Shown here piece after piece: positions 31,771 through 42,174 of a stretch of 64,000 nucleotides of DNA. Numbering within the stretch: the first letter of the stretch is position 1; each line of letters opens with the position of its first letter. The DNA is from Scilla litardierei (lineage: Eukaryota > Streptophyta > Magnoliopsida > Asparagales > Asparagaceae), in the NCBI GenBank assembly GCA_030789695.1, contig CM061134.1, positions 66,873,486 through 66,937,485 of the forward strand, read 5' to 3'. The position numbers were made by a program, and so were the translations under genes. The notes under the pieces were generated by a model that saw nothing but the letters and a program-made list of their open reading frames with translations, made no database searches and was not told the DNA's origin.

Positions 31771-33492
31771 TGTAATGCCTTGATAGCTACTGCACAAGTA
31801 CTAGAGGGGGTGAATAGTACTTTAAAATAATCAAGAGTATAATTCCTAATTATCGTGTAAACTCAACCAACAATGCGGAAATGAAAGTAGACAACAATAA
31901 AATACAAGCGCAAACAAGGAGATATAACGGGTTCGGATCCACCCAAGTCTCCCCGACTTGTTCTCGGTGATCCTACGTCCCAAACATCCGGATCCCCTCC
32001 GGCTACTTGAGTTAGAAACCTCTAACTCAAATTTGCACTATGAAATTCTTGTAGAAAACATCTACAAGATCAAATCATAAACAAATGAAAATGTGACTCC
32101 CACAAATCGGGATCACACACTTCTCTCACAACCGAGAGATAAAATTAATATCAATGTAAATGAAACAATGAAATGCTTACCAACAAAATCCTATGCCTTG
32201 AGTAAACTTACGATTTTAGGGCACGGAGGATTTTGAGGAAGAAGAAGGCACCAAACCCTAGCTCCAAGAAGATGAACATCGATTGAAGGCTATGATGGAG
32301 TTGGTGACCTTGGATCAAGCTCTTGGCCTGAACGGCTCACAATCAATGAGAATCTCTCTTGAGGAATAAGAGTGAGGGAGAGATTCTTGTAAGAAATGAG
32401 TGAGCTTGGAAATGAGAATTAAATGCTCTTCTCTTTGATCTCTAAAACTCAATAATGGCAGCCTTAAATGCTATGAATAAGCATCACAAGATTATATAGG
32501 ATAGAGAGGAGAGAGAGGGAAAATTCGTGCATTTAATGCTCCAACGGATCTATTTCTGAAGCAGTCTAATTGGTCTAAAAAGGATCACTGACCGATTAGT
32601 TTCTCAACTAGTCGGTCGGTGATTCTTCTTGGACCGACTAAATGGTTCACAGCCAATAAAGTGAATTCAAGGAGTTAGAACTAGTCGGTCTAAGAAGACT
32701 TGCCAACCGACTAGTTTGACAACTAGTCGGTCGGTGAGTGTTCTTTGACATGACTAAGAGTTGAAATAGAATAGGTTGAATTCAAAGAGAGCTAGTCGGT
32801 CTAAGAACAAATTCCAACCGACTAGTTTCACAACTAGTCAGTCGATGAATGTTCTTGGAACGGCTAACTGTAAACAGTAGCTCAGGCTGAAAAATGAAGT
32901 CTTAACTAGTCGGTCTAAGAAGGATTCCAAACCGACTAGTTTGACAACTAGTCGGTCGGTGAACCTTCTTAGACCGACTAATTGGTCAACAGTGTCTAGG
33001 CTGAATTGAGCAAGGAGATCTAGTCGGTTCAAGAAGGATTACTGACCGACTAGATGACAATCTAGTCAGTTAGTTCTTCTTCTTGAACCAACTAAGATGC
33101 ACTAGAAGCCGTAAAATGAAGCGTGAAGCTTCGGGAAAGTTTCTATGGGCTTCTAAGATAACCCTAGCTCTAAGATATGAGTGTTATGAAGATTATCATG
33201 TAAGACCTACTCAAGGCTTAACATTCTACGAAAAGAAGCTAGAAAACTATAAATTAAACTAGACGAACCGTCTTCAAAGCTTCAATCCGAATCTATTGAC
33301 TTCAATAATGCTCCTAGAGCTTCAACGAAGATTCAGGCACACGATCACGTGCTTTGAGAAGTCTTGAGACGTCGCTCTTGATGTACATAGAATTTTGGCG
33401 ACAATCTCCATAACTACGCTCACAAAGAGTTAGTTCACGATATTTATGTTTGTTCATCATCAAAACCAAATACGGGGAATCAATACTCAACA
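31771..33492 (-). repeat. 5' LTR of element D
   Basis: 1,722 bp, sense start TGTTGAG at 33,492, sense end at 31,771. Its leader holds hairpins TTGAGTTAG/CTAACTCAA (32,030-32,007) and TCTTGTAG/CTACAAGA (32,069-32,047), both perfect here. Confidence 0.92.
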
Positions 33493-33497
33493 CTGCC

Positions 33498-34273
33498 ATC
33501 ACTTGAGAAATCTTGACAACACTTGATAACTCTTGACTCTATAGAAAATCTCAAGTGATCAATAAGCAACTCTCAAGCTCCCTCATTTCCCTCCATTGAG
33601 CACTCATCTCTCTTCATGTATTGAAGTCCAGCTCAAGGGAAATCATCCAAGTTCTCTCAAGCATATTCCAACACTTGGAGATCCTCTTCCATGCCTTGCA
33701 TTCATTCATGAGTAAGCATCTCAAGGCATATTTAAGAGTATTTACTTTACTTGGTGTAATTTGTCTTCCTATTTCTCTTTGTGGGATTAGGATACTCACT
33801 TTGTGGAAGTTTCTCTCTTTGTGGGAGGTTGTCTCTTTGTGGGACTAGGGAATTCTCTTTGTGGGAATTAACTCTCTTTATGGGAGTTCTAGTGTCCTAG
33901 TGTAGGGCTAACCCTAATTCTCTGAGTGGAAGTTAGTGATTCTCTGTGTGGGAGTCTTGATCCTCGTGTAGGATTGGTTGGGTCCTTGTGTAGGGCAAAA
34001 ATCCTCTGTGTGGGGTATCTCCTTGTGAGATTTGTATTCACTTCTCTGTGTGGAAATATAGTGAATATTGGTGTGGCTGGATGTACCCAAGTTTGGGGAA
34101 CCAGTGTAAAACTTTGTGTTTGCGTTTGGATTGATTGTGCCTTTTAATTCCTCTTGCATTTATAATTTCGCATTTGCAAGTTAAATTTTAATTGGACAAT
34201 TTTATTGCCATTACACTATTCACCCCCCTCTAGTGTGTGTTGTTAGTATTGCAAGGGTTAGACGATCCCTACA
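33498..34273 (+). repeat. 3' LTR of element C, right part
   Basis: Completes the LTR interrupted at 18,896 and includes the hairpin train (about 33,765-34,095). Ends CCCTACA, followed by target duplication GACTT. Confidence 0.9.
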
Positions 34274-34278
34274 GACTT

Positions 34279-35250
34279 CAGGATCCCCCTTGCAAGGCCA
34301 CCCAAAGCGACATAGCAGCCGCTCCTCGGTAGCAACATGCACCTCATCAAAGCTCGCATAACTCCATGTGGCCCAAAACAACTTATCTCTCCAGTATTTA
34401 TTCACTGAAGGCTTATCATCAAAAATCTTTGGTGCCCCAGCTCTAGCATTGATGTAATACTAAATGTCGAAGGTCTTATTTAGCTCGAACACGACATGCA
34501 CCCGCTCAGCCGACAACCACCTTTGCCCTGAGAATCAAACATTGTAGCTAAGGCAGTTACACTCATTAAGACGTTTTAGGCTCGTTGTCATGGTGCCAAA
34601 TTAGAAAGGTATAGGAAGCACTTGGTCAGGTGGTTGAACAGAAGGCAAAGCATTGCCTCCAAGTGCACACAACTCAATGAAATTTCCCCTGACAGCAGAT
34701 GCTCAGGCATCCCATTTAGCTCATAGTAAAGCTTTAGGCCCACCAAGAAGGGGACCTGACACATTTTCCTGAGTTGGGCCAGATCGCTCGCCCTCGTCTT
34801 GGGCTTACATTCAACAACCCTAAGGTTTGGCATCCTCTCTTGTGCTTTCTCTCCCCCTTTACTTCAGATGTCGATAGCTTGGGCCGCATCAATGGCGTCT
34901 TGACCTTGAAGCAAGGCAGGCTCTGTCAGATTCATGCAAGTACAATGGTCAAAAGATGGGCGCACAGCATCTGGAATAGACTCCAAGTCAAAGGGTGTAG
35001 CCACATGGCCACATGGCATCAATGACCTAGACACAATGGTCATGAGCTGGCTTCCTTAGTGCTGCAGACGTGGGGGTGTGAGGCTTGTAAGACCTCTCAA
35101 CACTGGAGGTGCCAACATTCTTGCCCACCCCCTCGAGGGGATGGGCACCCTCTCCAACAAGTGAGACCGCTTTTGGAGATGATGAATACCCGATGACATC
35201 AATGGATATGGCATAAAATAAATCGATTGGGTATCGGTGGCATCAGACAT
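34279..35250 (-). pseudogene. Antisense gene relic of element H, exon 1
   Basis: Minus strand, candidate ATG 35,250. A region resembling PF04195 is recognisable in pieces: LRKMCQVPFLVGLKLYYELNGMP (about 34,770), then in other frames YYINARAGAPKIFDDKPSVNKYWRDKLFW (about 34,450-34,370) and FGWPCKGDPE at the edge of element C. The rest of the exon lies at 12,973-12,791. Several frame changes and stops are present. In organisation it matches the antisense gene of element B, from which it is strongly diverged. Confidence 0.5.
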
Positions 35251-36059
35251 GGTATGATTGGGGGGAGCAAAGAAAATATAAAACAAGAAAAGGTACGGGG
35301 TCGGAAATGAGATTACATTTTCTGGTTAGAATGGCAAATGCGGCAGAGATTAAAAAGCTCGAAAGCATAGCCGCACAGAAGAAAAAGGTTTTCTGAATGC
35401 AAGTGTAGCATCACTACCTTCGTTACCCCTTTTCTAGCTACCCTTGGTGGGAAATGGCAGGATCCGATCACAATCGTCAAAATGCCTACGATCTCATTAG
35501 GTGGCATTGATCACAGCCATTCAAGCGCATTGATCATGTGTCATACATACGAGCATATCGCTACAAATCAAGCTCTTCCATGTCAGTATCACTTTGAGAA
35601 ATGGGCATGTCCATGCAAGTCCTACATTCAATGTGGGTCGCATCGACTCCGCCCCCTTATGTCCTGAGGGACAAGCGGTTGCATTAGTAGGCATGATGGT
35701 CTCTTTTTCCCTAGTCGTCGCCCTCAGATGCCATATTTTGAGGCAAGTTAGTCCAATCATATGAGGTTGGTCTATATTCCTTGAATTTTCAACTTTCGTC
35801 TCCTCTCCTCTCCTCTCCATGACTGATCTTAAGGGTGTAGCTCAAGTCGGTAGTGTCAAGCTAGAAGAGGAAGGGTCATTGTTAGTGATACTCTGGACTG
35901 GGACCCAGTCAGACATGACGATACAATGCCCACTGTGCTTGAGTTTGAAAGCTATAGATATCTATAGGGACTGCTCCAAAGCAACTTGGGAGGCCAGCCT
36001 TACTAAACTGTAGGCACATTACTGCAAGGTCAATCCATTCTGCCAGACTCCGGTCGATA
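35251..36059. other. Region upstream of the H antisense gene
   Basis: No coding frame I can support. It corresponds in position to the leader, promoter and 3' end of element B, but no TATA box, polypurine tract or LTR start could be identified with confidence. A short TCCTCTCC repeat lies near 35,800. Confidence 0.35.
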
Positions 36060-36400
36060 AGCATCCCACTGGGATGACCACTACTAGGTCGGATCCCTCT
36101 CACCATCAAGGACGACCTTCACAAGGTCGGCTCCCTCTTGCTAGTACGGATGACCTCCGCGAGGTCTGCTCCTTCAGACAGTGGTAACTCTAGTAGGACG
36201 ACCTCCATGAGGTCAACTCCTTAGCATTAGTGCGCCTTTTGCATGTGTGCTCCATAAGGACGACATCCATGAGGTCAGCCCCTTCAGCAGGTATGCTCCA
36301 AGGATGTCCTCCAAGTGTTAGGCTCCATCAGCGGTGCAGCTTTATCTGGATGACCTCCACAAGGCCGTCTCTTAAACGGTGACCCTCTCCAAGGATGATC
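36060..36400. repeat. Diverged tandem units with GACCTC/GAGGTC hairpins
   Basis: Units of roughly 50-65 bp, each centred on a short inverted repeat with a 3-nt centre: GACCTT-CAC-AAGGTC (36,114-36,128), GACCTC-CGC-GAGGTC (36,152-36,166), GACCTC-CAT-GAGGTC (36,200-36,214) and a GACATC variant (36,262-36,276), followed by GCTCC or ACTCC. 36,401-36,725 shows no structure I can name. Confidence 0.6.
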
Positions 36401-37714
36401 TTGTCACCCGAGGTCGGATCCTTACCAGCAGACTCCTACAAGGGAACCTTCACACCCAAGGATGGCCCCTTCGACTTTATGGCCCGAGCTCGTGCTTGCC
36501 AGGTTCAGCCCTCATGACCACAGTAGCACGATCTCAGGTAGATAAGTATTGCTCTTTCTAGGCCATTACCAACGGATGGCATTCAATGCACATTCAACAC
36601 ATGCATAAAGGCTAGCCTTCTCTTGGGACTCGGTTACATCAGATGCTTGAGACCACGATACTTTCACTGACATGTTTGTTACAACATGCAGTTCTAACAT
36701 CCTTATTTGTTATCTATGTTGACGTGGTATTGTTGAGTATCGATTCCCCGGATTTGGTTTTGATGATGAGCAAACATAAATATCGTGAACTAACTCTTGT
36801 GAGCGCAGTTATGAAAATCGTCGCCAAATTACTTCGGACATCTCAAACGACGTCTTAAGACTTCTCAAAGCGCGTGATCGTGTGCCTGAAGCTTCATTGA
36901 AGCTCAAGGACCATTATTGAAGTCAAGAAGATTCGATTGAAGCTTTTGAAGATGGTTCGTCAAGGTTTATTTTATAGTCTTCTAGCTTCATAGAATAGAA
37001 TGTTAAGCCTTGAGTAGGACTTACATTATAATCTTCTTATCGCTCATATCTTAGAGCTAGGATTATCTTAGAAGCCATTAGAAACTTTCCCGAAGCCTAT
37101 CGCTTCTTCCCTCGGCTTCTAGTGCATCTTAGTTGGTTCAAGTAGAAGAACCAACCGACTAGATGACGATCTAGTCAGTCGGCAATTCCTCTTGAACCGA
37201 CTAGATGTCCTTGCTCAATTCAGCCTAGCACTGTTGATCAATTAGTCGGTCAAAGAAGGTTCACCGACCGACTAGATGACGATCTAGTCGGTTAGGAATC
37301 CTTCTCAAACCGACTAGTTATCATTGCCTCATTTCAGCCTGAGCTACTGTTTTTCGTTAGTCGGTCTAAGAACGATTGTCGACCGACTAGTTGAGAAACT
37401 AGTCGGTTGGAATTTGTTCTCAGACCGACTAGTTCTCCTTGATTTCAGACTATACTATTTCAACTCTTAGTCGGTCAAAGAACACTCACCGACCGACTAG
37501 TTGTGAAACTAGTCGGTTGGCAAGTCTTCTTAGACCGACTAGTTCTTTATGTCTGAACTTTGCTTTTTGGCTGTTCTCCAGTTAGTCGGTTCATGTTGAA
37601 TCACCGACCGACTAGTTGAGAAACTAGTCGGTCAATGATCTTTCTTTGACCGACTAGTCTGCTTCAGAATAGAGCATTAATTGCACGATTTTCTCTCCTC
37701 TATTTCCTCTTTCC

Positions 37715-37722
37715 TATATATA
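37715..37722 (+). promoter_or_regulatory. TATA box of solo LTR F
   Basis: TATATATA, 50 bp after the last U3 hairpin unit. Equivalent to the TATA box in the LTRs of D. Confidence 0.6.
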
Positions 37723-38080
37723 CTTGGAGGGGTTCTTTCCTTGTATTCAAGGCTGATATTCTAGAGGTTTAGAGAAATCAAAGAGGAGCCATTCAACTCT
37801 ATTCCAAAGCTCTCTCTTCTCACCAAGAATCTCTCCCTCACTCTTTGAGCCAAATTCCTCAAGAGAGATTCTCTCCATTGTGAGCCTTTCAAGCCAAGAG
37901 CTTGATTCTAGTCACCATCCTCCATCCTAGCCTTCGATCGCTGATCATATTGGTGAAGCTTCGGTTTGGTGACATCTTCTTCCTCAAAATCCTTCTTGCC
38001 CTAATTTGGTAAGTATACTCAAGACATAGGATTTTGTGGTAAGTGTTTCATTATTTCATCTCATTTGTTATTTGAGTTTG

Positions 38081-38277
38081 TCTCTCGGTTGTGAGAGAGT
38101 TTGTGATCCCGGGTTGTGGGAGTCACAATTTCATTGTGTATGATTTGGTCTTGTAGAGGTTTTTCTATAAGAATTTCATAGTGCAAAATCTTGGGTTAGT
38201 GGTTTCTAACTCAAGTATCCGGAGGGGATCCGGGTGGTTGGGACGTAGGGTCACCGGGAACAAGTCGGGGAGACTTG
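38081..38277 (+). other. Leader hairpin train of the D/F LTR
   Basis: Stems in order: TCTCTC/GAGAGA, loop GGTTGT (38,081-38,098); GTGATCCC/GGGAGTCAC, loop GGGTTGT (38,103-38,126, one bulge); TCTTGTAG/CTATAAGA (38,149-38,172, one wobble); CTTGGGTTAG/CTAACTCAAG, loop TGGTTT (38,190-38,215, one wobble); CAAGTC/GACTTG, loop GGGGA (38,261-38,277). An alternative CACAAT/ATTGTG stem overlaps the second and is not conserved in D. Confidence 0.65.
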
Positions 38278-38458
38278 GGTGGATCCGAACCAGTTACATA
38301 CTTTGTTTGCGTTGTCTATTCTTGTTGTTTGTAGTCTATTCCGCATTGTTGTTTGTATGTTTGCACAATAATTAGGAATAACACTCTTGATTATTTTAAA
38401 GTACTATTCACCACCCCTCTAGTACTTGTGCAGTAGCTACACAGGGCATTACAGGTAT

Positions 38459-40179
38459 AACCATTTCCCAATCCTACAAAAGCAAGGAAACACCTCCTTC
38501 TTCATGTATCTCAGAATCAACCCACATATCCACGCACATATACAAAATTTCATCCTTCCTCCCAATTGGTATTGACTCAAGCATCGGAGTTGAATTGGAG
38601 GGCCACCCCCTCTGATTTTTCTGACGCTCTTTCTCTCCATTTCATGCGGCATCAAAGGAGTCCCTCGGCATGGTGAAACCCAACTCGGTCTTTCTATTGT
38701 ATGAATGCTCACCCCAGTAGCCTGATCCAGGATCCGTGAAATTCTAGGCATCAACATCACATTATCAATAAATTCTATCATCTCCTAATTTCTTCTTTAA
38801 TCCTCTTCAGCTTCTTCCTCTTCATTCACTCCTTAAAATTAATCAGAAACTTCACCAGTATTTGAACATTAGCCATTCACAACAACAACCACCACCATCA
38901 CCTCTCGCCCTAATATTCCAAGCCATAAAAATATTTTCAACAAAAAGAGCTAATCTTGGGTTCTAATCCATGCCCCATTATCACTAAATTCTCTATTTTT
39001 TTTCACGTACATTATGCCAATCTTCGTTTATTCCCTTCTCATTATTCACACTGCCACATTCTTCCCTTCACCAAACCCATACCCTCAATCCTAATCTTCA
39101 TTCCTAACTTAACCCCTAGATTTTAAGAAAAACGTAATTGAATAATTAATCAAAACAATGTTAATTAGGAGGTAGAATGAAAATGAAAACCATTTTTGAA
39201 GGAAAACTTCACTCCATTAGTTGCGAGAGGTGTCAGCCTAGGATTTAAAAATACAGATGGTGCTAGCGTATAATATATGAAACCACATAAATGTTTTGTA
39301 TAATTAAAACTAATTTAGGACTGTGTAAACATACATTTTTGGAGCATGCACAATGGCTCGAGCATTACATCATATAGAGCCTTAGGACCACAATCTGTCG
39401 GCCTCTACATGGTGTCACTGAACGAACCCATTGTCCATGTCCCTGGATCATGCTAGACAGTGGCAGCTTTTCCCCAAAGAAAAGCTTGTTTGTTGCCTCC
39501 AAGTGATGTGTGCATGAGACAGGCGAGAAACAGTGGCAGGGGACCAACGGCCATGGCCATCACACCTTTAACCCACACAAGCAAATTCACATGCATGCAT
39601 GTGATCTTTGTGATGGAGATCTCTGCCCACTGGAGGCCATTGGCCATTCTGTAATCTTCTTGCCTTTCTTGCTTTCTTCATACCTAACCTTGGCTTTTGT
39701 TCTATGTTTTTTGCTACTGTGTGTTGCTTACTCTACTTGAAGGAAGACAAGATTTTAATTTAATTGGACATTTTTCAAACGAGCTTTATATATTGAATAG
39801 TTTTAGTCATATATCTCTTATTTCCAATGTTGTGTCTACAAAAATTGATTCTCTGGTAATCTCTATGTTAAATAGCAAAGTAGACGAACACATAGTCATG
39901 AGAAAATGGCATGCTGAGTTCTAGATAGCCTTCTCAGCTCACTCACTAAGGTGACTACGTATGCGCCTTGCTTTACTGGTAAAACCATTAGAAACCTATT
40001 TGGTAAAATCAGACACGCATATACTCTGTTAGATCAATGAGAGTAAAAGCATGGTATGGGGCCCCATAATTCACCATGTTTATATATGATCATACATGCT
40101 ATGTGCATATATACTTCATCTCTCATAAGTCTGAAGTAGTTTCTTCTTAAAATGATATTTGTGTTTGGTCAACAACGGG
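38459..40179. other. Unassigned stretch, no recognised element
   Basis: Not similar to the repeats elsewhere in the window. Two minus-strand frames (38,781-38,449 and about 39,650-39,365) were examined; neither has a family signature and the first overlaps the edge of solo LTR F. It may be ordinary intergenic DNA or decayed gene fragments. Confidence 0.3.
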
Positions 40180-40390
40180 TGTTTTTAGAGGCATCAAAAT
40201 GGTCAGAATAGACTATGGCCATGAACATTTATCTAAATAATTTAAAGAACCATTAAATGAGAAGGGGATCAATTGGCAGTTGACTACACCTTTTACTCCA
40301 CACCAATACAATGTAGCAGAAAGACAGAATAGGACACTACTTGATATCATAAGATCCATGATGATGCAAGTAGTGTTGTGAAATGTCTGC
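40180..40390 (+). pseudogene. Copia integrase fragment
   Basis: A short remnant reading RIDYGHEHLSK, then a TAA, then EKGINWQLTTPFTPHQYNVAERQNRTLLDIIRSMM. It matches the integrase core around the second and third catalytic acids of copia elements (usual form SDNGGEY...F...NGVAER.NRT). The first of these Asp is kept, the Asn of NGVAER has become Tyr-Asn, and the Glu is kept. About 70 codons, no flanking pol, so it is a scrap of an old copia insertion. Confidence 0.65.
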
Positions 40391-41463
40391 CCATGAGGCC
40401 AATTATTTGTAATTGGGACATCTTGTTCAAAATAATAGTATGCTATTTGGTACTGTTTATTTAAGTATTATTATAAATGTTTGTCTGTATTTTATACTTA
40501 GGCAAAGTCTGGAGGCTTAATGCGAGGTTAAACATGTATCGAGATGAGTATCACGATCATGGAGAAGTGTTTCGACCATTTATAGCATAAGTCTAAAACT
40601 GTTCGTAGTCTTAGATGCATCGAGAAAGTACATCGATGCATCAGATAGACTATTGTATGCTCTGTCTTCACCTAGTGTTGGTGGCAATGATCTCATGATC
40701 GTTAGAAATCAGAGATGAGATACGTGCTCTCATTAGAGAATGAGTTCACTGAACGACCCAATGAGAGCTGCTACATAGAATGTGCATACCAAACTGTCAA
40801 TGGTATCTATCAAGTGATGATAGGCAAGCTAGTCCTTTGACTTGGTGTCATTGTACGAGCTTGTGCATGAATGAAGTCACTTAGATATATAACCTAGCTT
40901 TGAGGTAGTGCCTCTCGAAAGGTCTTTGGTTGGGTGGTACTTGAAACGTACGAGGGGAGTAGTGGCCAAGAGAGGATTCGTCTCTCCCGTATGTGGCAGG
41001 TTAGTATCGCAGAATCAGTACAGTCCTTAGCAGAAATCATTGGCCAAGCTGTGTTAGATATGATCTAACAATGACAAGCTAAGATTGAATGATAGTGATC
41101 AGATCATGTAGCTATTAGGAGTTCATAGTCCACCATCTCCTAGTCTTCGCAGGAGCATAGTGTTGACGAAGGGATTAAAACTACGGAATTCATCACTGAC
41201 ATAGCCAAGGTTAGTCCCGACAATGTTTATGTCAAGGGACCGATCACGTAATGATGATACTGAACCATGGACATCAATTGTTGCTTGCAGTCACTGTCGT
41301 TAGGGGCTATGGATCCCACATGTAGTAGGGTCAGGCTGTAGGATCTCACGCATGCTAAGATCCTCGTCCAAGAAATAAGAGTAACATGCATATGATGCGT
41401 AGGAATTAAAATGGTTGTAAATTGTTTGCGCAGAGGATTTCGTTCACATATGATGTGATGCAA
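40391..41463. other. Unassigned, probably decayed copia-related DNA
   Basis: No open frame of interest on either strand and no terminal repeats found. The position after the integrase scrap suggests continuation of the same decayed element, but I cannot show it. Confidence 0.3.
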
Positions 41464-42169
41464 AATATCGAGCCTACTAAAAGCATAGAAAACCTAAAAC
41501 GAAAACCTGAACCCACTTATCTGAGCCCGAGCATGGACTTAGGCCAGCCCAAGCCTCTGGTTTGAGCTTGCTCGAGTAGGACCAAACCTCTAGTTTGAGC
41601 CTATTAAGACCGAGTTTTACTCGACTAGGACCAAAAATTGGGCTCTGGCGCCCCAGGCTAAGACCGAGTTTTGCTTGACTAGGACCAAAAATTGGGCTCG
41701 GGCCCCCCAGGCTTCAGCCTCGGCATGCCCGGGCACCAACTCCAGTGCTAGTCCGAGTGTAGCCTGGGCTAGGCTCTACTGGGCCCATGAGGTCTAGAAG
41801 GCCCAGGCTTGGGCATGGGCGCTTGGGCGCATGGCAGGGCAAGCGCATAAACCCAGGCAAGCCCAAACCGAGGCACCAGCCTAGTTCAAGCAGGCCTAGA
41901 CTTCAGGCGCATGCTCGAACTCAGGCGTTAGCCTTGTTGGGTGGGCCCAAGTTACGGGCACGAACCCAAACCCAAACTTGCCCTAGCAACAGCTTAGGCA
42001 TGCCTATGGCTTAAGTGTCTGCAGCCCTGTTTGGGGTGATTTTTTTTGAAATTTTGAGGACTCGTTTGAGTGGTCAAACGATCTCGAAATTGAGTACCAT
42101 CAATTTCTATGCGATCTCCACTTGAAACTCTTTAAAATTATTTGTCATTTTGCTTCTTGGGCTTAACGG
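41464..42169. repeat. GC-rich repeat region with a 54-bp tandem duplication
   Basis: Many GCCCAGG and GGCTTGGGC variants. A 54-bp unit is duplicated at 41,605-41,658 and 41,659-41,712. It could be the U3 of the copia-type LTR I, whose TATA box follows after solo LTR K. Confidence 0.4.
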
Positions 42170-42174
42170 AGAGG

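Larger units (their letters stand above)
18897..33492 (-). mobile_element. SIRE/Maximus-type copia element D, with solo LTR E nested
   Basis: 14,596 bp, minus strand, with equal 1,722-bp LTRs and a perfect target duplication CTGCC (18,892-18,896 and 33,493-33,497). In reading order: LTR (33,492-31,771), primer-binding site, gag (interrupted by E), protease-integrase-RT-RNase H, an intergenic stretch with U3-like palindromes, an env-position frame, a region with repeated polypurine tracts, LTR. An extra frame after pol and multiple polypurine tracts are SIRE/Maximus traits. All frames are broken. LTR copies differ by a few percent by eye. Confidence 0.9.
12979..34273 (+). mobile_element. Gag-only SIRE-like copia element C, with D nested inside
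   Basis: Ends are TGTTGAG...CCTACA with a perfect target duplication GACTT (12,974-12,978 and 34,274-34,278). Without D the element is about 6.7 kb: 1,854-bp 5' LTR, primer-binding site, broken gag, a purine-tract-rich 3' region, and a 3' LTR split by D. No pol domain is present, so C is a terminal-repeat-with-gag type of derivative. Its LTR start (TGTTGAGTATTG...TTTTGATGATGA), its end (ACA) and its Gag resemble element D, suggesting SIRE-type helpers. It interrupts exon 1 of the antisense gene of H. Confidence 0.9.
36731..38453 (+). mobile_element. Solo LTR F of the D copia family
   Basis: 1,723 bp, TGTTGAG...CATTACA, with a perfect target duplication GGTAT (36,726-36,730 and 38,454-38,458). 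Same family and length as the LTRs of D but opposite orientation. The U3 hairpin array is at 37,127-37,665, the TATA box at 37,715-37,722, a strong splice-donor-like GTAAGTA at 38,009, and the leader hairpin train at 38,081-38,277. Confidence 0.93.

Noticed and set aside
38124..38138. CACAAT/ATTGTG stem in solo LTR F as part of the hairpin train
   Set aside because: Overlaps a better stem and is not preserved in the LTRs of D.
38449..38781. 110-codon minus-strand frame
   Set aside because: Crosses the end of solo LTR F and its target duplication and shows no recognisable family.
39365..39654. Overlapping frames on both strands around 39.5 kb
   Set aside because: No domain, no promoter or splice structure, both strands equally open.
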